NCBI RefSeq assembly: GCF_947258935.1
Contig: NZ_CAMYKH010000017.1
Span: 18,233 to 82,232 of the forward strand
From: an uncultured Muriicola sp.
GTDB taxonomy: Bacteria > Bacteroidota > Bacteroidia > Flavobacteriales > Flavobacteriaceae
Direction of reading: 5' to 3'
DNA: 64,000 bases
The translations under genes were made by a program, and so were the position numbers. Below are positions 1 to 9,628 of the stretch, piece by piece. The notes under the pieces were generated by a model. It was not told the DNA's origin and made no database searches. It saw nothing but the letters and a program-made list of their open reading frames with translations. Numbering within the stretch: position 1 is the stretch's first letter; the number at the start of each line of letters is the position of its first letter.

Positions 1-187
1 CTTCCAAAAATAATTTTCCTTCGTATTTGTTCTGTATAGCCCGGACTGCCTCAGCAGTGCCGTCTGGTGAATTGTCATCTACCACTAAAACATGGAATTC
101 CTTTGGAAGGTTGAAAACAGCAACTATAATGTCTTCAATATTCTCAAGTTCATTGTAGGAGGGGATAATAACTAAACTGTCTGTCAT
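1..187 (-). CDS. Polyprenol-phosphate mannosyltransferase-like GT2 glycosyltransferase (partial, runs off left edge)
   Basis: Reverse-strand translation MTDSLVIIPSYNELENIEDIIVAVFNLPKEFHVLVVDDNSPDGTAEAVRAIQNKYEGKLFLE shows the DPM1-like GT2 motif. Confidence 0.85.
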   Translation of the reverse strand, partial: MTDSLVIIPSYNELENIEDIIVAVFNLPKEFHVLVVDDNSPDGTAEAVRAIQNKYEGKLFLE

Positions 188-279
188 CGAAAGGTGGCAA
201 TTATGGCAAAAATAGTGCTTTAATGCGACTGAACCGAAATCATACTTTAATTTTCTTCCTCGAATAAACTTAGGGTTAC

Positions 280-1983
280 GTGCTATTATTTGTAATTTTG
301 ACACGAATTCGATCTAGAATGAAACAAAAGTTTCCTGCAGCATTCCTTTATTTTCTGGCCGCCGTTTTAATATTGAATATTCTTCAGGCGGCAATTACAG
401 AATTGATCTTTGACGAGGCGTACTATTGGTATTACGCCAAGGATCTGGCCTGGGGATACTTTGATCATCCTCCTATGGTGGCCTTTTTGATCTCCCTGGG
501 GAGCACCTTATTTAATGGAGAATTAGGGGTCAGATTATTAAGTTGTTTATTAGGTGTGGGCACTATGATAATATTGTGGTTGCTCATAGATAACCCAAAA
601 AAGAAGGAATACATTCCGCATTTCTTTGTGTTGATCCTATCAATGACCCTGATTCAGGCCTATGGATTCCTAATGTTGCCAGATACCCCACTGTTGTTTT
701 TTACCGCTTTGTTCTTTTTGGTCTATAAGAAATTTATTAATGCTCCGGGAATGCTTATTTCTTTGTTCTTGGGAATTGTGATGGCCGCTTTGATGTACAG
801 TAAATACCATGCCTTTTTGGTGATCTTTTTTGTCCTTCTCTCCAATTTAAAACTCTTAAAAAACCACTTTGCCTGGGTTGCCGTCCTTGTCTCACTACTT
901 TGTTATACCCCGCATTTCCTCTGGCTTTATGAGAACGATTTTGTATCCATTAAATATCATCTATTTGAAAGGCCAAACAGACCCTATGAATTCTTTGATT
1001 TTACACTGGGCTATTTTTTGAACTTACTAGCCATTTTTGGGCTAACCTTTCCTTGGATATACAAAGCATTGATCAAATCTAAAGGGAAGGATCAATTTAA
1101 TCGGGCCTTGTTATTTGTCAGTTATGGAATCTTATTATTTTTCTTGCTTTCAAGTCTGCAGCGCAGGGTACAAACACAATGGATCATTCTAATTTGCATT
1201 CCCATGGCCGTAAATGCCTACGAATATATGTTGGAATACCCAGGGGCCAGAAAATGGATAGTACGCCTGGGATTGGCAAATATTGCCATTTTACTTTTTC
1301 TTAGAATTGGATTGGTATACGAGCCACTGTTCCCCGTGGTTTATGAGACGCATGGAAATAAAGCCTGGGTTGGAAAGATCACTTCACAAATAGGGAATAT
1401 TCCTGTTGTTTTTAAAAATTCCTACAGGATGGCGCCTATGTTTTCTTATTATTCCGGCAATTCTTCTTTTTCATTAAATGATGTAAATTATCGAGAAAAT
1501 CAATATTCTATAGATGAATCTGAAGAAGTGGTACGCGGTCAGAAAGTACTTTTTGTTTCTGGAAAAATGAAGGAAGGTGGTATTTCTTTTACTATGCCAG
1601 ACAGTACTTTACTTTATGGGATCTATGTAAATCCTTTTGAATCTTTCAGAAAGTTGAAAACCCGGTTAAACTTAACCCTGAATGCCAAAACAGATCGCAA
1701 TTCTTCTTTTATGGTTTACAATCCATATTCATTCGCAGTTCCAATCAGTAAACTTAAGTTTGGCTTGGTTATAATGGATAGTTATAAACGGGTCTTGGAA
1801 ATAGTTCCGGTAAAAGCGCTTCCCAAAGGGGAAATCATAGACCTGCTTGCACCTATGGCTGAGCATGAATTTGAATTTACATTGCCAAATTTCTCCTATG
1901 AAAAGGCTAGCTATTTGAAAATAGTGATTTCAGAAAATGGACTATCCTGGGGTTTGAACGGCGAAAAATTAAAGTTAGACTAA
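280..1983 (+). CDS. ArnT/PMT-like GT39 integral membrane glycosyltransferase (start more likely at the internal Met at 319)
   Basis: Multi-TM protein with FDEAYYWYYAKDLAWGYFDHPPMVA near the N-terminus, typical of the PMT_2 family. Confidence 0.85.
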   Translation: MLLFVILTRIRSRMKQKFPAAFLYFLAAVLILNILQAAITELIFDEAYYWYYAKDLAWGYFDHPPMVAFLISLGSTLFNGELGVRLLSCLLGVGTMIILWLLIDNPKKKEYIPHFFVLILSMTLIQAYGFLMLPDTPLLFFTALFFLVYKKFINAPGMLISLFLGIVMAALMYSKYHAFLVIFFVLLSNLKLLKNHFAWVAVLVSLLCYTPHFLWLYENDFVSIKYHLFERPNRPYEFFDFTLGYFLNLLAIFGLTFPWIYKALIKSKGKDQFNRALLFVSYGILLFFLLSSLQRRVQTQWIILICIPMAVNAYEYMLEYPGARKWIVRLGLANIAILLFLRIGLVYEPLFPVVYETHGNKAWVGKITSQIGNIPVVFKNSYRMAPMFSYYSGNSSFSLNDVNYRENQYSIDESEEVVRGQKVLFVSGKMKEGGISFTMPDSTLLYGIYVNPFESFRKLKTRLNLTLNAKTDRNSSFMVYNPYSFAVPISKLKFGLVIMDSYKRVLEIVPVKALPKGEIIDLLAPMAEHEFEFTLPNFSYEKASYLKIVISENGLSWGLNGEKLKLD

Positions 1984-2639
1984 TGGAGCCGGTACTAAGA
2001 GAAATTGGAAAAGTAGACTGGATCACACTGATCATTTTTTCGAGTGTAATATTTCTCGTGCTTGCCAAAAGTCTGTTTTATGGCCGTTTTCTAAATTTTA
2101 TGATTCTTCCTTTTAATAACAAGTACATTTTTCTCTATAACAAGAAGGACCGTTTGATGAATTGGTTTCATATTTTTTTTACTGCTTTTCAATTACTTAA
2201 TTTATCCTTGTTCCTGTACCTGGCGATCTCCATTTATAAGCCCAATGAAGTAGTGCCGTCACCCTTATTATTTACACTTATCCTTGGCCTTGTTTTTTTA
2301 TTTCTTTTTATCAAGATCCTAATTCAATTAGGCAATAGTACCATCTTTAATAATCAATATGTAATTACCGAGATCCTCTTTAAAAAGATCTCCTATTTGA
2401 ATTATAGCAGTCTTGTTATGTTTCTAGCCAATGTGCTATTGACATACGTTTTTATGGGATCTAAGACAGTTGTAATTTTATGTAGTGGTCTTATTTTACT
2501 TATTCTTATTCTTGGTTGGGTCACAATAATTAAAACGCATCTTAAGTTCCTTACGAGCCACTTTTTCTATTTTATTTTGTACCTTTGCGCTCTTGAAATT
2601 GCCCCGATTATTATTATTGTGAACGCTCTAAAAGTTTGA
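1983..2639 (+). CDS. DUF4271 family integral membrane protein
   Basis: ~218 aa multi-TM protein overlapping the start of the hemD-like gene; this pairing is common in Flavobacteriia. Confidence 0.7.
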   Translation: MEPVLREIGKVDWITLIIFSSVIFLVLAKSLFYGRFLNFMILPFNNKYIFLYNKKDRLMNWFHIFFTAFQLLNLSLFLYLAISIYKPNEVVPSPLLFTLILGLVFLFLFIKILIQLGNSTIFNNQYVITEILFKKISYLNYSSLVMFLANVLLTYVFMGSKTVVILCSGLILLILILGWVTIIKTHLKFLTSHFFYFILYLCALEIAPIIIIVNALKV

Positions 2640-2644
2640 TATCT

Positions 2645-3391
2645 ATGAAAATCAAAACGATTTTGGTTTCCCAGCCAGAACCTAAGATGGAAAACTCTCC
2701 ATACTTGCGGCTTATTGAAAAACAGCACGTACGAGTAGATTTCAGGCCTTTTATCCACGTGGAAGGAGTAAACGCAAAATCGGTAAGGCAACAAAAAATA
2801 GATCTCAATGACTTTACTGCTATTATATTAACGAGTAGAAACTCGGTCGACCATTTTTTCCGTATTGCTGAGGAGATGAGATTTAAGGTGCCTGATTCGA
2901 TGAAATACTTTTGTCAGTCAGAAGCAGTTGCTTATTATCTTCAGAAATACGTGATATACAGGAAGCGTAAAATCTATGTGGGGAAACGCAATTTTACAGA
3001 TCTGCAAACCTTGTTCAAAAAATATAAGGAAGAAAAATTCTTACTGCCATCCTCCGATGTATTAAAAAGCGTTGTCCCGGATATCCTCAATGAGATGAAC
3101 CTAAATTGGACAAGAGGTATTTTCTATAAGACCGTTATAAGTGATCTTTCGGATCTGCGTAATGTGTATTATGACGTCCTGGTATTTTTCAGTCCTTCCG
3201 GTATCGAGTCGCTTTTAAAGAATTTCCCCGATTTTGAACAAAATGAGACAAGAATTGCGGTTTTTGGTAATTCTACTATTGCAGCGGCTACAGATGCTGG
3301 CTTAAGAATAGACATTCAGGCGCCTACGCCAGAAACTCCTTCTATGACCATGGCCTTACAGAAATATATTACAAGTGTCAACAAGAAATAA
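2645..3391 (+). CDS. hemD: Uroporphyrinogen-III synthase family protein
   Basis: Translation MKIKTILVSQPEPKMENSPYLRL...ILTSRNSVDHFF...VLVFFSPSGIESL...IAVFGNSTIAAATDAGL; HemD fold signature. Confidence 0.8.
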   Translation: MKIKTILVSQPEPKMENSPYLRLIEKQHVRVDFRPFIHVEGVNAKSVRQQKIDLNDFTAIILTSRNSVDHFFRIAEEMRFKVPDSMKYFCQSEAVAYYLQKYVIYRKRKIYVGKRNFTDLQTLFKKYKEEKFLLPSSDVLKSVVPDILNEMNLNWTRGIFYKTVISDLSDLRNVYYDVLVFFSPSGIESLLKNFPDFEQNETRIAVFGNSTIAAATDAGLRIDIQAPTPETPSMTMALQKYITSVNKK

Positions 3392-3413
3392 TTCTTGATC
3401 AGATCATATAAAA

Positions 3414-3435
3414 AAAGCCTCCCAACGGAGGCTTT
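3414..3435. terminator. Bidirectional intrinsic terminator between hemD and pckA
   Basis: AAAGCCTCC-CAAC-GGAGGCTTT stem-loop with flanking A/T runs between convergent genes. Confidence 0.85.
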
Positions 3436-3441
3436 ATTCTT

Positions 3442-5058
3442 TTAAAAAGCATATCGTTGTGGCCCACCCCTACGAATCTCCTCATTTGCATATGACTCAA
3501 ATTTTATGAAATTCTCGCGGAAGGCATTAGAAAGTTTAAAGGCAGTTTTATAATAAGCCTCGTCATTGTTCCATGTTGCTCTGGGACTTAAAACGCTGGT
3601 AGGAACTCCGGGGCACGATCTTGGTTGAGCTACTCCAAAAACCGAATGGATATGATACGTATCATAGGAATACAATCCTAAATCCCCGTTTAAAGCAGCA
3701 TGAATCATAGCCCGGGTGTATTTTAATTTCATTCTTGTTCCCACACCGTAAGGCCCACCGGTCCATCCGGTATTCACTAGCCATACATTTACTCCGGATT
3801 CTTTCATTTTTCTACTGAGCATTTCTGCATATTTTGTAGGATGTAATGGCATAAATGGTGCACCAAAACAAGCTGAAAAAGATGGTATTGGTTCAACAAC
3901 CCCTGCTTCTGTTCCTGCCACTTTTGCCGTATATCCCGAAATAAAATGATATGCTGCCTGACTTGGTGTTAATTTACTGATAGGAGGAAGTACCCCAAAT
4001 GCGTCTGCCGTTAAAAAGAAAATATTCTTAGGGTTTTTTCCAATAGATGGTTGCTGGATATTATCTATATGATAGATGGGATAACTAACACGAGTATTTT
4101 GAGTGATAGATGTGTCTTCAAAGTCTACGTTCCCTTCGTCATCCATGATCACATTTTCCAGGATCGCCCCTTTTTTAATGGCATTATAGATCTCAGGCTC
4201 ATTCTCCTGGGATAAATTGATAACCTTGGCATAGCATCCACCTTCAAAATTAAAAATGGTGTCCTCTTTCGTCCAGCCATGTTCATCATCGCCTATTAGT
4301 CTGCGATGTGGATCTGTTGACAATGTGGTCTTACCAGTGCCAGATAATCCAAAAAATATGGCGGTGTCTCCTTTTGGACCCACATTGGCTGAACAGTGCA
4401 TAGGGAGGATATTGTGGTAGACGGGGAGTAGAAAGTTTAAGGCAGAGAAGATGCCTTTTTTTATCTCTCCTGTATATCCTGTACCACCTATAAGAGCAAT
4501 TTTCCTGGTGAAGTTTAAAATAGCAAAATTGTGCTGTCTGGTCCCGGAAGTAGCTGCATCAGCCAAATATCCAGGCGCATTTAGAACGATCCAATCTACA
4601 GAAAATGATTCCAATTCCTTATCAGTAGGTCTAATGAACATGTTCGATGCAAACATACTAGACCATGGATATTCTGTAATAACTCTGATTCCCAGCTGAT
4701 ATTCCTTGTCTGCACAGGCAAAACAATCTCGTACATAGACTTCTTTGTCTGAAAGATAGGATGCTACTTTTTCGTAAAGCACATCGAATTGATCCGGATC
4801 GAAAGGCTTATTAATTGGCCCCCACCATACCTTATCCTCGGTAATTTCATCTTTCACAATAAATCGATCCTGAGGTGCCCTACCTGTGAACTCCCCTGTA
4901 TTAACAGCCAGAGCACCAGATGAGGCTTCAGTACCCATCCCTCGTTCAATGGTCATATCATGCAGCATATCCGGGGCTAATTGATAATGAATATGTTTGC
5001 TTTCAATACCATATGCATGTAACGAAATCGATTTCGTAGATGGGTTAGAATAAGTCAT
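3442..5058 (-). CDS. pckA: Phosphoenolpyruvate carboxykinase (ATP)
   Basis: 538 aa; GLSGTGKTTLS kinase loop, LIGDDEHGW, NTGWTGGPYGVGTRM. Confidence 0.97.
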   Translation of the reverse strand: MTYSNPSTKSISLHAYGIESKHIHYQLAPDMLHDMTIERGMGTEASSGALAVNTGEFTGRAPQDRFIVKDEITEDKVWWGPINKPFDPDQFDVLYEKVASYLSDKEVYVRDCFACADKEYQLGIRVITEYPWSSMFASNMFIRPTDKELESFSVDWIVLNAPGYLADAATSGTRQHNFAILNFTRKIALIGGTGYTGEIKKGIFSALNFLLPVYHNILPMHCSANVGPKGDTAIFFGLSGTGKTTLSTDPHRRLIGDDEHGWTKEDTIFNFEGGCYAKVINLSQENEPEIYNAIKKGAILENVIMDDEGNVDFEDTSITQNTRVSYPIYHIDNIQQPSIGKNPKNIFFLTADAFGVLPPISKLTPSQAAYHFISGYTAKVAGTEAGVVEPIPSFSACFGAPFMPLHPTKYAEMLSRKMKESGVNVWLVNTGWTGGPYGVGTRMKLKYTRAMIHAALNGDLGLYSYDTYHIHSVFGVAQPRSCPGVPTSVLSPRATWNNDEAYYKTAFKLSNAFRENFIKFESYANEEIRRGGPQRYAF

Positions 5059-5125
5059 AGATGAGATATTTTCTTGTACAAAACTAGATAAAAATAGAGC
5101 AGTGCCCTATAAAATAGGACAATGT

Positions 5126-5512
5126 TTAGCCTAAATACTTAAAAACACGATGTCCAATTAACACCCAACCGCTTATAAGGAATCCGCCCCCCAAAGGAGT
5201 AATAAAAGCGAGGGATTTGAAATTAATAGAAGTTAGCTCATTGGTGGCCAATAAATAAATGGAGAATGAAAAAAACACAACCCCAATAGTGAAACAGTAA
5301 TAGATCCATTTTTTTTGCGTAGCTGTCCATTGTACCGTAGAACCTAACCACAAAAGTACTAATGCGTGATACATTTGATAAGTGACCCCTGTTTGGAAAC
5401 TATCAAGGGAAGACTCACTTAGCATGCTCTTCAATCCATGAGCCCCAAATGCCCCTAAAATCACAGAAAGCACTCCAAAGAAAACAGCTGTAAGTAAAAT
5501 TGTTCTGTTCAT
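5126..5512 (-). CDS. DUF423 family membrane protein
   Basis: MNRTILLTAVFFGVLSVILGAFGAHGLK...TPLGGGFLISGW typical of DUF423. Confidence 0.88.
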   Translation of the reverse strand: MNRTILLTAVFFGVLSVILGAFGAHGLKSMLSESSLDSFQTGVTYQMYHALVLLWLGSTVQWTATQKKWIYYCFTIGVVFFSFSIYLLATNELTSINFKSLAFITPLGGGFLISGWVLIGHRVFKYLG

Positions 5513-5591
5513 AACTTAATGGCCTTGTTTTTTTATAAATGTAACAAATTGATACCTTAGTATTTCTTGAATTCAAAAGTAACTCATAAGA

Positions 5592-6965
5592 ATGACGCGT
5601 AAAATTTTGATCTTAGGAGCTGGGAAATCTACCTCCTATATGTTAGATTATTTTCTGGAGAAATCCTTGAGTGAAAACCTGCAGATAACCATTGCCGATC
5701 TTAATACCGATGCTATTCCGGCTCATATTAAAGAACATAGTGCCTGTACTCTTTTAACCCTTGATATCTCAAATTCTGAGAAAAGACAAGATACTGTCTC
5801 ACAGGCAGATATTGTTGTATCCATGTTACCTGCACGATTCCATGCTACTATTGCTTCGGACTGCCTGTTGCTTAAAAAAAATCTCGTCACAGCATCCTAT
5901 GTAAATGATGAAATGAGATCAATGAATGAGAGAGTCAAAAAGGCCGGACTAATCTTTATGAATGAAATAGGTCTAGATCCGGGGATAGATCATATGAGTG
6001 CCATGCAGGTCATTGATCGTATTCGAGATAAAGGAGGAAAAATGCTCTTATTCGAATCCTTCACCGGAGGTTTGGTTGCTCCTGAAAGTGATTCTAACCT
6101 GTGGAACTACAAATTTACCTGGAACCCGAGAAATGTTGTGATAGCCGGGCAGGGGGGTACTGCCAAATTCATTCAGGAAGGAACCTATAAATATATTCCG
6201 TATCACAAGCTCTTTCGTCGTACAGAATTCATGGAAATAGAAGGCTACGGAAAATTTGAAGCCTACGCCAACCGCGACTCCCTGAATTACAGGGAAGCTT
6301 ATGGTTTAGAAGATGCCCTTACCCTTTATAGAGGTACTATGCGCAGGGTTGGCTTTTCGAATGCATGGAACATGTTTGTACAACTTGGCATGACAGATGA
6401 CAGCTATATTGTCGAAAATTCGGAAAGATTGTCCTATAGAGACTTTACGAATCTATTCCTGCCCTATTCTCCCACAGATTCTGTGGAACTAAAATTACGG
6501 CATTATCTCAAAATAGATCAGGATGACAGTAAGTGGAGTAAGCTGCTAGAATTAGATCTTTTTAATCCCAAAAAGATAATTTCGCTTAAAAAGGCAACAC
6601 CCGCACAAATGTTACAAAAGATACTTGAAGATCAGTGGACCTTAGCAGAAGATGATAAGGATATGATCGTTATGTATCACAAATTTGGCTATGAAATTAA
6701 TGGGAAAAAAGAACAAATAGATTCAAATATGGTAGTGTTGGGAGAAAATAGAACCCACACAGCGATGGCCAAGACCGTTGGACTTCCCGTTGCAATGGCA
6801 ACCCTTTTGATCCTAAATAAAAAGATCACTACTCCCGGGGTGCAGATCCCGATCAAAAAGGAAATTTATGAGCCAGTATTAAAAGAACTAATCACTTATG
6901 ATGTAGTATTCAATGAATATAAAGTGCCCTATCTTGGGTATAATCCAGATTCTGTTGCTGGTTAG
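5592..6965 (+). CDS. Saccharopine dehydrogenase family protein
   Basis: ILILGAGKSTSYMLDYF Rossmann start; NEIGLDPGIDHMSAM motif of the lysine reductase/saccharopine family. Confidence 0.9.
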   Translation: MTRKILILGAGKSTSYMLDYFLEKSLSENLQITIADLNTDAIPAHIKEHSACTLLTLDISNSEKRQDTVSQADIVVSMLPARFHATIASDCLLLKKNLVTASYVNDEMRSMNERVKKAGLIFMNEIGLDPGIDHMSAMQVIDRIRDKGGKMLLFESFTGGLVAPESDSNLWNYKFTWNPRNVVIAGQGGTAKFIQEGTYKYIPYHKLFRRTEFMEIEGYGKFEAYANRDSLNYREAYGLEDALTLYRGTMRRVGFSNAWNMFVQLGMTDDSYIVENSERLSYRDFTNLFLPYSPTDSVELKLRHYLKIDQDDSKWSKLLELDLFNPKKIISLKKATPAQMLQKILEDQWTLAEDDKDMIVMYHKFGYEINGKKEQIDSNMVVLGENRTHTAMAKTVGLPVAMATLLILNKKITTPGVQIPIKKEIYEPVLKELITYDVVFNEYKVPYLGYNPDSVAG

Positions 6966-7012
6966 AATATGTAAGGAGAAATAGTATCTTTAGTAAATTT
7001 CAAAACATAAAT

Positions 7013-7483
7013 ATGTCTTCTTCTAACGATAAAGTAAAAATAGATGGTATTGACAAAAAGATACTGCGGTATTTGATGGAAGATGCCAGGAGACCTATTC
7101 TGGAAATTTCACGAAATATTGGTATCTCTGGTGCCGCTATTCACCAACGGTTGCGGAAACTAGAGAAATCTGGTTTAATCGCCGGGTCTAAATTTGTAAT
7201 AAATCCAAAAATTCTGGGCTATACGACCATGGCATATATTGGAATTTTTCTCGATAAGGCAATGAGTAATCCTAAAGCTGTAAAAGCACTGGAGAAGATC
7301 CCCGAAGTTCTGGAATGTCATTACACCACCGGGAATTGGTCTATCCTAATCAAGGTGCTATGCAGAGACAATGAACATCTAATGCATCTCCTTAATAAAA
7401 ATATTCAGCAAATTGAAGGAGTGTCAAGAACAGAGACCTTTATTTCGCTCAATCAGCAAATAGACCGTCAAATTACTATCTAA
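7013..7483 (+). CDS. Lrp/AsnC family transcriptional regulator
   Basis: IDGIDKKILRYLMEDARRPILEISRNIGISGAAIHQRLRKLEKSGLI HTH followed by an AsnC ligand domain. Confidence 0.92.
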   Translation: MSSSNDKVKIDGIDKKILRYLMEDARRPILEISRNIGISGAAIHQRLRKLEKSGLIAGSKFVINPKILGYTTMAYIGIFLDKAMSNPKAVKALEKIPEVLECHYTTGNWSILIKVLCRDNEHLMHLLNKNIQQIEGVSRTETFISLNQQIDRQITI

Positions 7484-7489
7484 TAAAAA

Positions 7490-7519
7490 AAGCCAGTTCG
7501 TTAGGATCCAAACTGGCTT
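7490..7519. terminator. Intrinsic terminator after the Lrp-family gene
   Basis: AAGCCAGTT...AACTGGCTT stem preceded by an A run. Confidence 0.75.
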
Positions 7520-7537
7520 CACTCAATATTATTCAAA

Positions 7538-8251
7538 CTAATCTCTTCCTCCTAATACTTGTAACCCCCAATAAACGAGAGTTGCCAAAGATCCTATGGC
7601 CGCTACTAAATAAGTGCGTGCGGCCCAATTAAGGGCATCTTCAGATCCTTTAAACTCTTCCTGGGTTACCATGTTCTTTTGTTTTAACCAAGCCAATGCT
7701 CTGTTACTGGCGTCGTATTCCACCGGAAGTGTAATAAAACTAAATAAGGTAGCTAAACCCATCAAAATTAGTCCAGTAACCGCTACCCAAAATCCAAGTC
7801 CGGCTCCTGCTGCTGCACCTAAAATAATACCCCCGAAAACAATCCAGGTAGACATACCAGAAGTAACACTTACTACCGGGACCAGTTTGGAGCGTAAGGT
7901 CAACCATTCATAGGCATGTGCATGTTGCACCGCATGGCCACATTCATGAGCGGCCACCGCCGCCGAAGCTGCATTTCTCTGATTATATACACTCTCACTC
8001 AAATTTACTGTCTTGTTTACAGGATTATAGTGATCTGTTAACATCCCTGACGTAGAGACCACTTTTACATCTCTTATGCCATGGTCTGCCAACATCTTTT
8101 CTGCAATTTCTGCTCCACTCATTCCATTTCTAAGATGCACCTTGGAATAATGTTTGAACTTGCTTTTCAATTTACTACTTACCAGCCAACTTACCAATGC
8201 AATGGCTCCAAGCAAAATATAATAGATCATCATATAATTCTCATTTAACAA
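7538..8251 (-). CDS. Neutral zinc metallopeptidase (YugP-like)
   Basis: VAAHECGHAVQHA zinc-binding HExxH motif; MSGAEIAEKMLADHGI; C-terminal TM segments. Confidence 0.9.
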   Translation of the reverse strand: MLNENYMMIYYILLGAIALVSWLVSSKLKSKFKHYSKVHLRNGMSGAEIAEKMLADHGIRDVKVVSTSGMLTDHYNPVNKTVNLSESVYNQRNAASAAVAAHECGHAVQHAHAYEWLTLRSKLVPVVSVTSGMSTWIVFGGIILGAAAGAGLGFWVAVTGLILMGLATLFSFITLPVEYDASNRALAWLKQKNMVTQEEFKGSEDALNWAARTYLVAAIGSLATLVYWGLQVLGGRD

Positions 8252-8277
8252 TTAAAATTACAAAATACATAGCAAAA

Positions 8278-8299
8278 ACCCCGCCAAGGAAGGCGGGGT
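8278..8299 (-). terminator. Intrinsic terminator downstream of ald
   Basis: CCCCGCC-aaggaa-GGCGGGG stem followed by a T run on the minus strand. Confidence 0.8.
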
Positions 8300-8328
8300 G
8301 AAAAATACTGACAAAATGTAAGTAAATC

Positions 8329-9429
8329 TTACGCTAGTACCTCATCCCATTGAAATGTTTCAACGATTTCCTGATAGGCTACTTCACCTTCTATAATGTT
8401 CAATCCTTTGTGCAGTGAAAGATCTTCTTCGCATGCCTTATACCAGCCTTTGTTGGCCAGTGAAAGAACATATGGCAGTGTTACATTGGTCAATGCCATG
8501 GTAGAGGTATATGGCACAGCACCGGGCATATTGGCTACTGAATAATGAACCACGTCATCAATAATATAGACCGGATCTTCATGAGTAGTTGGTTTCGTGG
8601 TTTCCACACACCCTCCCTGATCTACAGCCACATCTACGATAACAGTTCCCGGCCTCATAGATTTCAGCATATCCCTGGTAATAAGATTAGGAGCTTTTGC
8701 GCCTTTCAAAAGTACCCCTCCTATGATCAGATCATGGGTTTTTATGTGCTTTCTAATATTAAATTCATTTGAAAACTCTGTAACGACATGACTTGGCATT
8801 ACATCATTGATGTAACGTAATCGTTTCATGTTAATATCCAAAATAGTTACGTGTGCCCCCAAACCTGCTGCCATTTTAGCAGCCTGAGTTCCTACGATAC
8901 CGGCACCCAGGACCAACACTTTCCCCGGAGCAACACCTGGTACGCCTCCCAATAGAACTCCTCTTCCTTTTGCAGGTTTTTCCAGATACTTAGCTCCTTG
9001 TTGAATAGCCATTCTTCCTGCCACTTCAGACATTGGTGTTAGTAATGGTAATGAACCATCCTCATCTTCCACAGTTTCATACGCAATGCAAATGGCCCCG
9101 CTTGCAATCATGGCCCGTGTCAATTTTTCACTAGAGGCAAAATGAAAATAAGTAAATATGACCTGCCCTTTTTGAATTAAGTTGTATTCCTCCTCTATGG
9201 GCTCCTTCACTTTAACGATCATATCGCCAAGTGCGTAGACTTCAGCAATAGAGTTCAGTATGTCTGCACCAGCCTCTATATAATCCCTGTCATAAAAGCC
9301 ACTACCCTCCCCTGCAGTAGTTTGTACGTACACCGTATGATTGTTTTTTACTAATTCAAAAACGCCCGCAGGTGTCATGCCTACGCGACTCTCATTATTC
9401 TTAATTTCTTTTGGTACCCCGATGATCAT
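8329..9429 (-). CDS. ald: Alanine dehydrogenase
   Basis: MIIGVPKEIKNNESRVGMTPAGV...VLGAGIVGTQAAKMAAGLGAHV. Confidence 0.95.
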   Translation of the reverse strand: MIIGVPKEIKNNESRVGMTPAGVFELVKNNHTVYVQTTAGEGSGFYDRDYIEAGADILNSIAEVYALGDMIVKVKEPIEEEYNLIQKGQVIFTYFHFASSEKLTRAMIASGAICIAYETVEDEDGSLPLLTPMSEVAGRMAIQQGAKYLEKPAKGRGVLLGGVPGVAPGKVLVLGAGIVGTQAAKMAAGLGAHVTILDINMKRLRYINDVMPSHVVTEFSNEFNIRKHIKTHDLIIGGVLLKGAKAPNLITRDMLKSMRPGTVIVDVAVDQGGCVETTKPTTHEDPVYIIDDVVHYSVANMPGAVPYTSTMALTNVTLPYVLSLANKGWYKACEEDLSLHKGLNIIEGEVAYQEIVETFQWDEVLA

Positions 9430-9628
9430 ATGTATATGTTTATTTCGTTCACCTCAAATTTGTAATTATTATTCGAAGTTTGAAAATAATATCGACAAAA
9501 TGCAGGGGTTAAATTATAAAATACAATAGTTTAATAAGATTACACCCCTTATTTTTAGGGGGTATTGTCTAAAATATTAATATTTCTAAGCTTTTTAGGC
9601 TAAAATTGGGGGGGTCAAATAATTTGTG

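Noticed and set aside
2567-2808. Overlapping minus-strand ORFs at the DUF4271/hemD boundary
   Set aside because: Antisense to two supported coding genes in a tightly packed operon.
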